From Hypsibius dujardini (lineage: Eukaryota > Tardigrada > Eutardigrada > Parachela > Hypsibiidae), in the NCBI GenBank assembly GCA_001579985.1, contig LRSR01011853.1, positions 1 to 21,660 of the forward strand: a stretch of DNA of 21,660 nucleotides. Reading direction: 5' to 3'. This document shows, one piece after another, positions 8,868 through 17,214 of this stretch. Each line of letters begins with the position of its first letter. Position 1 is the first letter of the stretch. Made by a program: the position numbers and the translations under genes. Below the pieces are notes generated by a model. It saw nothing but the letters and a program-made list of their open reading frames with translations. It did no database searches and was not told the DNA's origin.

Positions 8868-11800
8868 AGAAAGCAGTCAATTCAATGAACCAAATGGATG
8901 TCATTCATAACATCAGGCGAGCAGTCGAAGTGGGACAGCAAAATATCAACCCTCAACAGATTGTCTTCCTTAACTTATACGTCTCTCGTGGTAAGCGACA
9001 AGATCTATAATGCGCAATGTTTGATGTACTCTGATGTACTTATTCCAGCTAACCTCCTGGAGGACTCCTTAAACCAAATCTATCGTTTCCGAGGTGTGTT
9101 CAACTTAATCCAGATCTCTTGAATTGGTTTTGTTCACCACGTCAGCTTCATATTTTCAGACGATGAGCTCAAGCGGCCCTTAAAGGTGTGGTTTGTCGGC
9201 GAGGATGCTGAAGATGCCGGCGGTGTGAAGAAGGTGCGCTTTTGTGAGAAAAATATTTTGAGTCGCCCTTTTTTTAACAATGTAAAACCTTTGTTAGGAG
9301 TTCTTCTTGTTATTGATGCGAGAGCTGATAGATCCAAAGTACGGACGATTTGCGGTCTCCGTATCCAGCTGCAGAAATGATTATTCTTTTGTCTCACATC
9401 CCAGGTACGGCATGTTCAAATACTACGACGAGACGCATTCCATCTACTTCAACGGGAAGAGCTTTGAATGCGACTCCATGTTCAGAAACGTGGGGATCAT
9501 CTGGTGAGTCTCCAATCAACCGGATGATTTCAAATGAAAGGCTTTTAGCAGGGACGGGAATTTTAACCGAGATCGATTCTTTTTTCAGCGGCTTGGCTAT
9601 TTACAACAGTACGATCGTTGATGTGCGATTTCCGCTTGCCGTTTATAAGAAACTGCTCGGCATCAAGACGTCCCTCCCCGATTTGGATGGACTTTTGCCT
9701 AGTGTCCGCAGGTTCGTTCGTTCGCCCAACGTAGGCACGTTATAAAACATGCACTGCACTTGCGCAATGCACTTGCGCGATGCATTGGCGCACTACACTG
9801 GCGCATTGCACTGGCGCACTGCACTGGCGCACCATACTGGCGCACTGCACTTGCGCACCGCACTGGCGCACTGCACTGGCGCACTGCACTGGCGCAATGC
9901 ACTGGCGCACTGTATTGGCGCAATGCACTGGCGCACTGCGCACCTGCGCACATTCTGTCATGATGGATTTGGTCTGCTTTTAGAGGATTGGAACAGTTGT
10001 TGGCATATGAAGAGGAGGACTTTGAGGAAGTATTCTCGCTGAATTTCACCGTGTCTACGGATTATTTGGGGGAGATTATCGTGCAGGATCTCAAGCCGAA
10101 CGGCGCCAACATCTCCGTCACCAAAGACAACCGCCGAGAATACTGTGACCTTTACGTCGACTTCCTCCTCAACAAGTAAAGTCATCCCTCGTGTCGCTCA
10201 CTTGCCCTATTCGTAGTCACTTTGTGGAAAAGTGCACTGCGCACTGCACACTGCCCTTGCACATTGCAGGTCGGTGGAGAAGCAGTTCGCTCATTTTGCC
10301 CAGGGTTTCAACCGCGTCTGCGGTGGAAAGGTTCTCGAGCTCTTCCATCCGAGTGAATTGATGGCCATGGTGTGCGGAAACGAAAACTACGACTGGAGAG
10401 AGCTGCAAGAGTGTGCGCTCTATAAGGGCGACTTCACAGCGGACCATCCGACCATCAAGAGCTTCTGGGGAGTCTTTCATACTCTATCGCTGGATGACAA
10501 GAAGAAGTAGGACACCTTCCATTCGATAATTAATCTCCCTGAATTTATTAATCGAACTTTTAATATCCTGCCATTTCTACAGGTTTCTCATGTTCCTGAC
10601 AGGCTGTGATCGCATCCCTATTTTGGGTAATCATAAGTTACAACCCATAAGACCCACGGTTCGCCATTCGTTGATTGATTTGGTGTAGTATGGGCAAAGC
10701 TTGATTGATTTGGTGCCATAAGGCATGCCTGACATTGCTAGGTTGGCGAGTGAACGTTCGGTTGATTGGTTGATTGACTAACGGGAACATTAATAGGCGA
10801 GTGGTTGATTGATTGGTTGATTGACTAACGGGAACAATAATAGGCGAGTGGTCGATTGATTGGTTGATTGACTAACGTGAACATTAATAGGCGAGTGGTT
10901 GATTGATTGATTGATCAAACTGAAATGTTGCACTTGACTGGCCAAAGTATCAATCAATGCTTTTGCATTTTCACGTATTACACTAAATTAATCAACGCGT
11001 GGCGAACCGTAGCAAGTTTCTCCACCAGCTGTGATATTGCAATAATATGCATATTATATATAGAATTTATATTTATTAAATGCTTGTATTAAGTGAAATA
11101 TTATGAATTCGAAATTTTGATGTATATTTATTTAAGGTCAAAGCTATTCGGCCGGAGTTTCTCCGGCTGAATAGCCAAGTCACTATCCAGCCGAGTTTTC
11201 TCCGGCTGCATGGGCAAGCCACTAGTTGGCCTGCTCGGCCGAACTTTTTTCACAATATGGGACCACCTGTCAATTTTGAAGCTGATTATTAGACTTGGTG
11301 AAATTCCAGTGAAAAATTTCCAGAAGCCGCAGAAACCTAGGAGTTATACCAGTTTCAAGGAGACTAATAGCGAGATCTCAATGACGACAACCCACGCGAA
11401 CGAGATTTATAGAGAGTGTTCCAATTATCCTTCATAGTATTTCGTTTGAGTGTTTCCACAACGTTTTGTCTGCTCAATGGAGATGGGAATAACTTTCCAA
11501 AACTGGAAAGAGTTTGAGCAGTTTCGGGATGAATGGTGTAGGAAGATCTTCAGGTCTGGTCTTCATCATCATCATGAAAAATCATCATCGGCGAGACCTT
11601 AATTTCTCCTGCTCCTCAAAAACGTGGCGCGAGCGACTGAATGTCCAAATGATTGCTCCAAAAAACGAGATCTTTAAGTGTTGATTAACCGCATAATTTT
11701 TCGATTATTCGCTAGTTTCTCTCCTTATTATGCGGTATTTATGTACGCCAAGTTAAGAGAAAGCCCGACTTAGTGATTTGTCTGTATTGCTGCTAAAAAA

Positions 11801-12199
11801 ACGGCTAAACAGTGGTTGGCCTATTCAGCCGAGAAAACCCGGCTGGATAGTGACTTAAAGCTGCTCAGCCGGAGAAAACCCGGCTGAGCAGTGACTTGGC
11901 TATTCAGCCGTGAAAGTCCGGCTGGATAGTGACTTGGCTATTCGGCCGGAAAAACTCCGGCCGAATAGCCAGTTCCTTTATTTAATTGAAATTGAAACTG
12001 ATATTAGGTTTGCGTTGCAGGGATGAAAGCCGTACGGATAGTGATTCAGCCGATGGGAGATGAGAACAGCACCACACACCTTCCCGTTGCTCATACCTGT
12101 TTCAACATCCTGGACCTCCCGCGATATAAGGATGAAACGACCCTGCGGAGTAAACTCCTAACCGCAATGGAGCACGCGCAAGGCTTCGGACTGGCCTAG
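5248..12199 (+). CDS. HERC4: HERC4-type E3 ubiquitin ligase (RCC1-like + HECT)
   Basis: Exons: 5248-5521, 6133-6292, 6373-6449, 6522-6557, 6627-7555, 7834-8097, 8160-8408, 8486-8578, 8870-8990, 9049-9093, 9160-9233, 9298-9338, 9405-9503, 9589-9711, 9984-10175, 10270-10506, 10583-10626, 12021-12199. All junctions keep phase; 3237 nt, 1078 aa, close to human HERC4 (about 1050 aa). The N-terminal ~370 residues are RCC1-like blades ([42 protein letters not shown]). A middle helical region follows. The C-terminal HECT domain has [48 protein letters not shown] and GCDRIPILG. The catalytic cysteine is in HTCFN (Cys1046, codon 12098-12100), and the end ..GFGLA is typical for HECT. HERC4 transfers ubiquitin from an E2 to substrates, acting largely in the cytosol; substrates here are unknown. 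The ATG at 5248 follows a possible 5'-UTR acceptor near 5219. Orthology to HERC4 rather than HERC3 rests on remembered sequence. Confidence 0.95.
5570..5611. repeat. 21-bp tandem duplication in HERC4 intron 1
   Basis: Two exact copies of a 21-bp unit beginning AAGTTTGAGTGTCAAG, at 5570-5590 and 5591-5611, just inside intron 1. Confidence 0.9.
5946..6095. repeat. ATCA microsatellite in HERC4 intron 1
   Basis: AATC/ATCA units with CGTT- and GATC-containing interruptions, about 150 bp. It accounts for much of the 611-nt intron and is complementary in sequence to the TTGA arrays in the last intron. Confidence 0.94.
6450..6626 (+). other. Two short in-frame HERC4 introns around a 36-nt exon
   Basis: Introns 6450-6521 (72 nt) and 6558-6626 (69 nt) flank microexon 6522-6557. 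Both are multiples of three and stop-free, so a single open frame runs through from 6374 to 7567. Removing them restores canonical RCC1 blades ([20 protein letters not shown]), with donors GTAAAG and GTATGT and acceptors TTCTAG and CTTCAG. Both contain CTAAC, a possible branch site. Confidence 0.85.
7579..7760. repeat. CTGT microsatellite in HERC4 intron 5
   Basis: CTGT/CTGC units, clean at 7620-7690 and degenerate elsewhere, fill most of the intron 7556-7833. The open frame (CLSV-rich) is an artefact. Confidence 0.95.
8608..8867. repeat. CTGT/CCTG array ending in a CT tract, HERC4 intron 8
   Basis: CTGT and CCTG tetranucleotides to about 8835, then a (CT)n run of about 30 bp leading into the acceptor TTTCAG at 8864-8869. 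The CT tract doubles as the polypyrimidine tract for exon 9. Confidence 0.95.
9748..9957. repeat. 13-bp minisatellite in HERC4 intron 14
   Basis: About 16 copies of a unit close to ACTGGCGCACTGC fill the intron 9712-9983. Since 13 is not divisible by 3, all frames stay open over about 200 bp on both strands; none encodes a plausible protein. A shorter related stretch, TGCACTGCGCACTGCACACTG, lies just before exon 16 (about 10223-10268). Confidence 0.95.
10664..10915. repeat. TTGA array with a 47-bp higher-order unit, HERC4 intron 17
   Basis: TTGATTGA tracts embedded in a tandem unit marked by AGGCGAGTGG at 10795, 10842 and 10889 (exact 47-bp spacing) with a degenerate earlier copy from about 10744. 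Each unit also holds GACTAACGGGAAC or a close variant. Confidence 0.9.
11127..11984. mobile_element. 842-bp non-autonomous inverted-repeat transposon
   Basis: Element 11135-11976 is flanked by identical octamers TTTATTTA (11127-11134 and 11977-11984), read as a target-site duplication. The ends are inverted (GCTATTCGGCCGGAG facing CTCCGGCCGAATAGC) and extend about 100 bp on the left and 170 bp on the right. They are built from short units, each itself a small hairpin: CAGCCGG, a 4-8 nt A- or T-rich loop, CCGGCTG, joined by ATAGTGACTTGG. The ~560-bp interior has no plausible coding sequence. An 8-bp duplication suggests a hAT-like mechanism, but the termini are not a clear hAT match. It sits in the intron separating the two parts of the HECT domain. 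Confidence 0.8.
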
Positions 12200-12250
12200 A
12201 CACCACGCACCACCATGACCACTGTCCGTCCCGTGAACGTTACAGTCAAC
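12200..12250 (+). other. Start of HERC4 3' flank
   Basis: Short sequence following the TAG at 12197-12199. No AATAAA is visible before the tandem repeat that starts at about 12257. Confidence 0.4.
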
Positions 12251-12256
12251 GACAAG

Positions 12257-12428
12257 ATTGAGTACACTGGAGGGTCCGGGGCATGGGCAAAAGGGGCGGG
12301 GGAGGTTGAGTACACTGGAGGGTCCAGGGCATGGGCAAAGGGGCGGAGCAGGTTGAGTTCACTGGAGGGTCCGGGGCATGGGCAAAGGGGCNCCCGCCCC
12401 TTTTGCCCAAGCCCCGGACCCTCTAGTG
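12257..12428. repeat. 47-48 bp tandem repeat ending in a foldback with an N
   Basis: Three direct copies (starting at 12257, 12305 and 12352) of a unit containing CACTGGAGGGTCC and CATGGGCAAAGGGGC. At 12392 there is an undetermined base, followed by an inverted partial copy (CGCCCCTTTTGCCCAAGCCC, then GGACCCTC). The N lies at the apex of the palindrome. Confidence 0.93.
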
Positions 12429-12677
12429 CGCTCATTCTTCTCGTTGATTGTGCACAGTTTTGTTTATATTTTTTATGCCCGTTTCCATTTTGATTCAGCA
12501 CGCCTTGATTCTGTGACATCAAGAGCACCCACTTTTTTTATCACAGAAGCGACCTTCGGTTTATTTTTGTCTCCTCCGGTACAATCGCGCCTTCCCTTAG
12601 AAGCTTTTACGGTGACAATAATGCCTTCTCTTGTTGATGCCGCCCTTGTTGCACCTTGAAAATGCTGTGGTTCTATA

Positions 12678-12857
12678 GCCACGATCAGAGATGTGCAACT
12701 CCGGGAAAAAGCAATTCCAACTCCACTTCAACTCCGGGCCAACTCCGGGTGGATCAACTCCGAACTCCTAATATCGCAAACTCCATTGGAGTTTGGCCCG
12801 GAGTTGAAGTGGAGTTGGAATTGCTTTTTCCCGGAGTTGCACATCTCTGGCCACGAT
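12678..12857. mobile_element. hAT-like MITE with 8-bp target duplication
   Basis: 164-bp element 12686-12849 with near-perfect arms of about 60 bp starting CAGAGATGTGCAACTCCGG and ending in its complement. Exact octamers GCCACGAT flank it (12678-12685 and 12850-12857). CAGAGATG-type ends and an 8-bp duplication are characteristic of the hAT superfamily. The interior is made of AACTCC-containing repeats and has no coding potential. Confidence 0.92.
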
Positions 12858-12950
12858 CGTCATTACGCATGGATGAACTGAGTCGAGCTCGAGAGTCAGA
12901 CTGAGAGCAGAACGAGCGATTATGGTTCATCTGGCCGGAAACGATTCCGG

Positions 12951-13236
12951 TATGAGGGAAGGGCTCTAGAATGGGCCACTTGACTTTCCGTGCCCTGGAA
13001 TGGGCCATCGGGTGGCAGGGGGCGCTCTGTCGCAGACTAATCGAAAACTGGTAAGTAAATGCGTAGTCAGCGACCTCTATAGGGAGAATTTTTCAACCGT
13101 CCAATTATTTCGTTTTTTAAACATATTCTCACAACTTTTTCTCAAATCTGATACGCGTTTAGGACCTTGGTATTAGCCAAAACCTGTCTGGAAGTTCTGA
13201 TTCCAGGGTGGCCCATTCCAGGACCTCTTCCTCATA
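12951..13236. mobile_element. MITE with ~30-bp inverted ends and TA flanks
   Basis: The left end TATGAGGGAAGGGCTCTAG leads into AATGGGCCAC; the complement of the right end reads TATGAGGAAGAGGTCCTGG then AATGGGCCAC. TA sits at both borders (12951-12952 and 13235-13236). A third copy of TGGAATGGGCCA lies internally near 13000. The TATGRGG terminus resembles that of the element at 2153-2388. Non-coding. Confidence 0.8.
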
Positions 13237-13248
13237 CTAAAAGTACAG

Positions 13249-13375
13249 TGCACACGCACCGGCAGAATGCTTAGCTGATCGAGTCAAGCCACTTATCTCG
13301 TCGCGTGCGTGCGTGCAGGCTTGAGTGAGTTCGACGGCTTAACTCGGTTAGCCAAGCGTTCTGTCGGTGTGTGTA
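13249..13375. repeat. Divergent palindromic element
   Basis: The left arm TGCACACGCACCGGCAGAA, then GATCGAGTCAAGCC, faces GGCTTAACTCGGTTAGCCAA and TTCTGTCGGTGTGTGTAA. It shares the CGAGTTAAGC core arm with the CACGTG family but has different tips. The middle holds a GTGC tetranucleotide run. Confidence 0.75.
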
Positions 13376-13795
13376 AACCTGCCCGCCGACTGAACGCTTC
13401 AGTACACCGGCCACGTTGCATCTCACCGTTTTTCATCTTTGATTGCCATTTGGAATTCTTTCGCCATTTTAATCTACTTTGACTAAAGACCAACAAGTAA
13501 AAAACGGCATCGAGGTTTATAAGGCAGAACAAAAGCGAAAGTCCGGGCGCCGCATATTTTCGGCCCTGTGACAAGCGTCTGAGTAGGAGTAGAACTTACT
13601 AGATCATCTGATCGCTAATCTTTACAGTGAAGACAAGCCCACTCACCATTAGCCATCGATTTTTATGTGTTGACATTTTATCAGCTGTTGTCTGCTGCCT
13701 GATTTTTATACTTTCTTTAAGAAGACTGTCGTTTTCTTCTCGCGCCTTTCAGTACCATCCACAACAGCCGTGTCTCACGGACGGAATATATTGCG
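13376..13795. other. Intergenic region upstream of the membrane-protein gene
   Basis: No repeat or gene recognised. A pyrimidine-rich stretch ending TTTCAG at about 13745-13751 could be the acceptor of a 5'-UTR intron for the gene starting at 13796. Confidence 0.4.
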
Positions 13796-15522
13796 ATGGC
13801 AAAGTCCGCGCCAAGTAGCATGACCAACAGCCTTTACAGTGTCAACGGGGACCTCAATCACGATTATGCATCTCGCCGTTCCAGCGCTTCAGATTGGGCC
13901 CGCGAAGAACTCAAACAGCAGCGTCCCTCCAGACAAGCGCATCCGCGCGCGCGATTCAAGCTCTACAGCCGGCCCTTCCTGTTGCGACCGATGCCGCGTC
14001 TGAGTATGAACAGTTTAGTCAATGTTTACCTGCCGGCAGTGGGTGCACTGAGCTACGAGGCATTATCAGTTCACTTGGTCCATAAGGGGGCTTTTTCTAG
14101 GTAATCATAGCTCTATCTGGTTGATTGATCGATTGAATGACTAACTTTTGCAATGGCTCTTTCCTGACCAGGACTTAACTTTGCATGCCGTGCTTAGGTT
14201 TTTTGGCGATCGCGATCTATCGGTGGTTAACAGCTTGCTTTATACCTCTCACATTGGCATTGGTAAGTTTAATCTGCTGCATTTGATGCCGCGAAAAGAG
14301 GCTGTATGCTGGTTTGGCCGATGGATTGATTGGCTGATTGATGGGTTGATTGGTTGGTTGGGTTGATTGGGTGATAGATGGATTGATTGATTGACTGGTA
14401 AAGATATTCTTAGCCTTCCATTGTGATTGATTGATTCGTTGATTGATTCAAATTGCCTTATCTCGCCCTGTTGCATAACTTTGATTTATTACCCGTTTGT
14501 CATGTGTTGTTTCAGGGCTGTACATTTACAATTCCCCGCCAGTGTGCTTTGCTGCAAGCTATAATCGGCTAATGTACAGCGTCTTCGGGAGTGTAATCTT
14601 TAATTTCGGTACGAAGTCCATCAATGCTCGCCTTCTCGTACAGTGTGTGCATTATTACCGTAGTGACTGGTAGTGTAAACTGCCGCTGTCGTCAGCGGGT
14701 TGATGTTTATTCGCATATTTTGATTGGCTTTGCGTATTTTCGCAGGATCTCTATTACTGTGGTCCACACTGCGGAATAATCTCAGCGCTTTCCACCCGGC
14801 CGCACGGATATTCCTGGCGTTGAGCAGTAGGTCTTGCAGTTCCAACTCGTGTCTTGATTTCAAACAACACTAAATTCAACCCAGCAGATCAACCACTGAA
14901 ACGGACATTGTCGTGTTGATTGCTCCTGTTGATTGCTCATTGATTGAAGTGATTGATTGAATGATTGATTGATTGCTAATAGGTTGATTGATTGAACTGA
15001 TTGATTGATTGATTGTTGATTCATTGAAGTGATTGATTGATTGATTGATTGCTAATAGGTTGATTGATTGTTGATTGATTGAACTGATTGATTGATTGAT
15101 TGTTGATTGCTGATTGATTGTTGATTCATTAAAGTGATTGATTGATTGATTGATTGCTAATAGGTTGATTGATTGAACTGATTGATTGATTGATTGTTGA
15201 TTGCTGATTGATTGTTGATTCATTGAAGTGATTGATTGATTGATTGATTGCTAATAGGTTGATTGATTGTTGATTGATTGAACCGATTGATTGATTGATT
15301 GTTGATTGCTGATTGATTGTTGATTGATTGAACTGATTGATTGATTGATTGATTGATTGCTGATTAATTTAAGGGATTGATTGGTTGATTGATTGTTAGT
15401 TGTCGTGTTGAATGTTGTCGTCGTGTTGATTGTTGATTGATTGAACAGCTGCCTCAACGATGCTCTTTGTCGGCGCGGACTACATCCACTTCCTGTGCGC
15501 CTGGCTCCGAGGGAAGCCGTGA
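13796..15522 (+). CDS. Unrecognised ~205-aa four-helix membrane protein
   Basis: Exons 13796-14100, 14198-14262, 14516-14608, 14746-14826 and 15449-15522 join in phase to 205 aa with a stop at 15520-15522. After a polar N-terminus (about 65 residues, RRSS and basic clusters) there are four hydrophobic segments: about 70-90 (weakest), 110-127 (VVNSLLYTSHIGIGLYIY), 142-160 (LMYSVFGSVIFNFGSLLLW) and 172-199 (ending MLFVGADYIHFLCAWL). The exons are short and recognised by canonical GT-AG sites (GTAATC, GTAAGT, GTACGA, GTAGGT), which supports a real gene; continuous hydrophobicity across four junctions is the main evidence. I do not recognise the family. The start is the first ATG, but ATG at 13820 is equally possible. 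It lies downstream of HERC4 on the same strand and converges with the UFSP1-type gene. Confidence 0.7.
14315..14452. repeat. TTGA/TGGA-rich degenerate array in intron 2
   Basis: GATTGATTGGCTGATTGATGGGTTGATTGG-like degenerate tetranucleotides inside the intron 14263-14515. Confidence 0.85.
14940..15447. repeat. TTGA array with higher-order units in the last intron
   Basis: About 500 bp of TTGATTGA with recurring landmarks GCTAATAGGTTG at 14975, 15051, 15156 and 15250, and interspersed TTCATTGAAGTG. It makes up most of the 622-nt intron and runs directly into the acceptor AACAG at 15444-15448. Confidence 0.95.
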
Positions 15523-15874
15523 GGATTTGTCGACAGACACTATCGGCTCTTTTCGGATCAAAACTAGTTTTCTAGTGCCCTATTTGTTGCTTTTCTTCGC
15601 GCACTCCGCACTTGGCGGTGTGTTTCTCAGTTTTAACGTCCATGACACGGCACATTCCTGTGTATGTTACATCGAACTTTCGCATTTTTGCAGTCTAAAA
15701 TCCGGTGTCACAGTTTTTGCCCTCGAAAGTATCTCTAGTACTAGTAGTTTCTCTTTCCTATTCTGTCACTGTGATAACATAGCGCAACGATGAAAAAAGT
15801 CATTCTTGTGGAATCATCCTTCGAGATCCTTTTCATCATTCTAAATTCAATGTCAAGGAAGAGCGATACAGTTC
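15523..15874. other. Region between two convergent genes
   Basis: Shared 3' flank of the four-helix protein gene (+) and the UFSP1-type gene (-). I see no coding segment, and no AATAAA for either strand close to the stops. A TCTAGTACTAGTAG palindrome-like stretch lies near 15734. Confidence 0.4.
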
Positions 15875-15978
15875 AAGCGGGGCTGGATGTCTTCAGCTTC
15901 AAGCGGGGCTGGATGTCTTCAGCTTCAAGCGGGGCTGGATGTCTTCAGCTTCAAGCGGGGCTGGATGTCTTCAGCTTT
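15875..15978. repeat. 26-bp minisatellite, four copies, overlapping the UFSP1 3' end
   Basis: The unit AAGCGGGGCTGGATGTCTTC + AGCTTC repeats at 15875, 15901, 15927 and 15953, essentially exact. The fourth copy encodes the last residues of the UFSP1-type protein on the minus strand, and the stop codon lies across the copy 3/copy 4 junction. Confidence 0.95.
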
Positions 15979-16850
15979 CGCCTTTTCTGCCCGAGAGGCA
16001 AGAGCAAATTGTAAAACGAATCCTCCAACAGTTCATCCGTTCGCGTCCATTTTAAACATCCCTTCCGAACTGCGTCCTCAGGACTTTCCAGCGTACCACT
16101 GTAATGCGGATCCTACATACAAAACAGATTGGTCCAGGTGGCGCCACAGTACTTCAAATACACGCACCAAAATGAGCCACTGCAGAGAAGCCTCGACCTT
16201 GCACATTCCGATCACGCACTTCCCGAAGCAATCCTTATCGCCACCTACAGGAAAGAGGAAAGTCTCACGTGGTCTAATAAAACTGTTAATCAAGTTTTAT
16301 AACAAAACACACCGAGGAAGATCGGCGAACCGGAATTGGTGAAGTGTTCTTGCAACGTGGCGTAGTGTTCCTTCAGTTCGGCCGGCGTTCTGATGTGCAG
16401 CAACCGACAGGAGACCTATACAAATTACGGACCCTCGATGCGTGATATTTTAAAATGTCGGACGCATAGATAAAGGACACGGACATCGTAAACGTGGTCG
16501 AGGATCAGAAATCCCTCATACGATCCGATCCAAGGAGTCCTCGAGTTGTCTCGGTTCCACGTTTCCGCCTCACTCTCCATGCCGTTCAATATCCCGACCA
16601 TTTCCGGGATAGACGGCGGGGCACTCTCACTGTCGATCCACGAGCAGAGCGTTTGAAGAACACGATAACCGCATCCCCATCCGACGTCTTGGAAGTGATC
16701 GCACAGATAGTGGTGGTACCGGTAATCACCCCGAACATGCACAATATCCGTCGCTTCAGTCGGCGCTACGATGCCGTCGTGGACGTTTTTAATTAGAAGG
16801 TATTTCGGGGAGCAATTCATGGTTCGGGAAATCCGAGCGGAGTCATTCAT
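15951..16850 (-). CDS. UFSP1: UFM1-specific cysteine protease, UFSP1-type
   Basis: Minus-strand exons 16850-16485, 16415-16313, 16244-16168 and 16112-15951 join in phase to 708 nt, 235 aa; introns are 69, 68 and 55 nt with GT-AG ends. The protein has the peptidase C78 hallmarks: YRYHHYLCDHF, then GWGCGYRVLQTLCSW with the catalytic Cys60, WIGSYEG, GGDKDCFGK, then LILDPHYSG providing Asp183 and His185, and a final FYNLLLP. Mouse UFSP1 uses Cys53, Asp175 and His177, so spacing agrees. Such proteases mature the UFM1 precursor and remove UFM1 from substrates. The short N-terminus, without the long extension of UFSP2, favours UFSP1. Start: ATG at 16850, with an alternative in-frame ATG 10 codons later. 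The last residues, KRRKLKTSSPA, run into a 26-bp minisatellite that also supplies the TGA. Confidence 0.93.
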
Positions 16851-16898
16851 GTGTAATCACGGAGAATTTAAAACGGAAACCACAGCAAATGCTTCTAT
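16851..16898. other. Upstream flank of the UFSP1-type gene
   Basis: Only about 48 bp separate the UFSP1 start codon from the first palindromic repeat, so its promoter probably lies within or beyond the repeats. Confidence 0.4.
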
Positions 16899-17019
16899 AC
16901 AAGTGGCAAAAATCTTGCGCTAATCGAGTCAAGCACTTTAACTCGACGGCTGGGTACAACGGCCTTGCAACGAGTGTAATGGCTTAACTCGGATAGCTAC
17001 ATAATATGGCCATGTTTGC
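16899..17019. repeat. Degenerate palindromic element, inverted orientation
   Basis: Begins TACAAGTGGCAAAAATCTTG, contains CTAATCGAGTCAAGCAC and TTAACTCGGATAGC, and ends in a decayed GGCCATGTTTG. By its interior (GAGTCAAGCACTTT before GAGTGTAATGGCTT) it is reversed relative to the copies at 3771-4152. Confidence 0.8.
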
Positions 17020-17020
17020 A

Positions 17021-17143
17021 CTCACGTGGCAAAAACCTTGCGCTAACCGAGTCAAGCACTTTCACTCGACGGCCGTGTACAACAGCCATGCAACGAGTGT
17101 AATGGTTTAACTCGGTTAGCGCAAGATTTTTGCCACGTGTGTA
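17021..17143. repeat. Intact palindromic CACGTG element, inverted orientation
   Basis: CTCACGTGGCAAAAACCTTG with GCGCTAACCGAGTCAAGCAC, then TTTAACTCGGTTAGCGCAAG and TTTTTGCCACGTGTG, followed by TA. It is directly adjacent to the previous degenerate copy. Confidence 0.9.
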
Positions 17144-17168
17144 TACAAGCGTACAGTGCGGAATACAA

Positions 17169-17214
17169 AACGTACAAACGTACAAACGTACACACGTACA
17201 CACGTACACACGTA
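17169..17214. repeat. 8-bp ACGTACAM tandem repeat
   Basis: Units ACGTACAA and ACGTACAC, about 5-6 copies, immediately after the palindromic element. Confidence 0.85.

Noticed and set aside
9699-10049. Cys/Ala/His-rich open frames on both strands
   Set aside because: Produced by the 13-bp minisatellite, which is open in all frames; it lies within a HERC4 intron.
13894-14085. Alternative +1 frame in the first exon of the membrane-protein gene
   Set aside because: Composition looks protein-like, but only the frame from 13796 joins in phase with the downstream exons through the GTAATC donor.
14740-14835. Use of the donor at 14831 for the fourth exon of the membrane-protein gene
   Set aside because: It would join out of frame and lose the hydrophobic C-terminus; the GTAGGT donor at 14827 keeps frame and gives a fourth helix.
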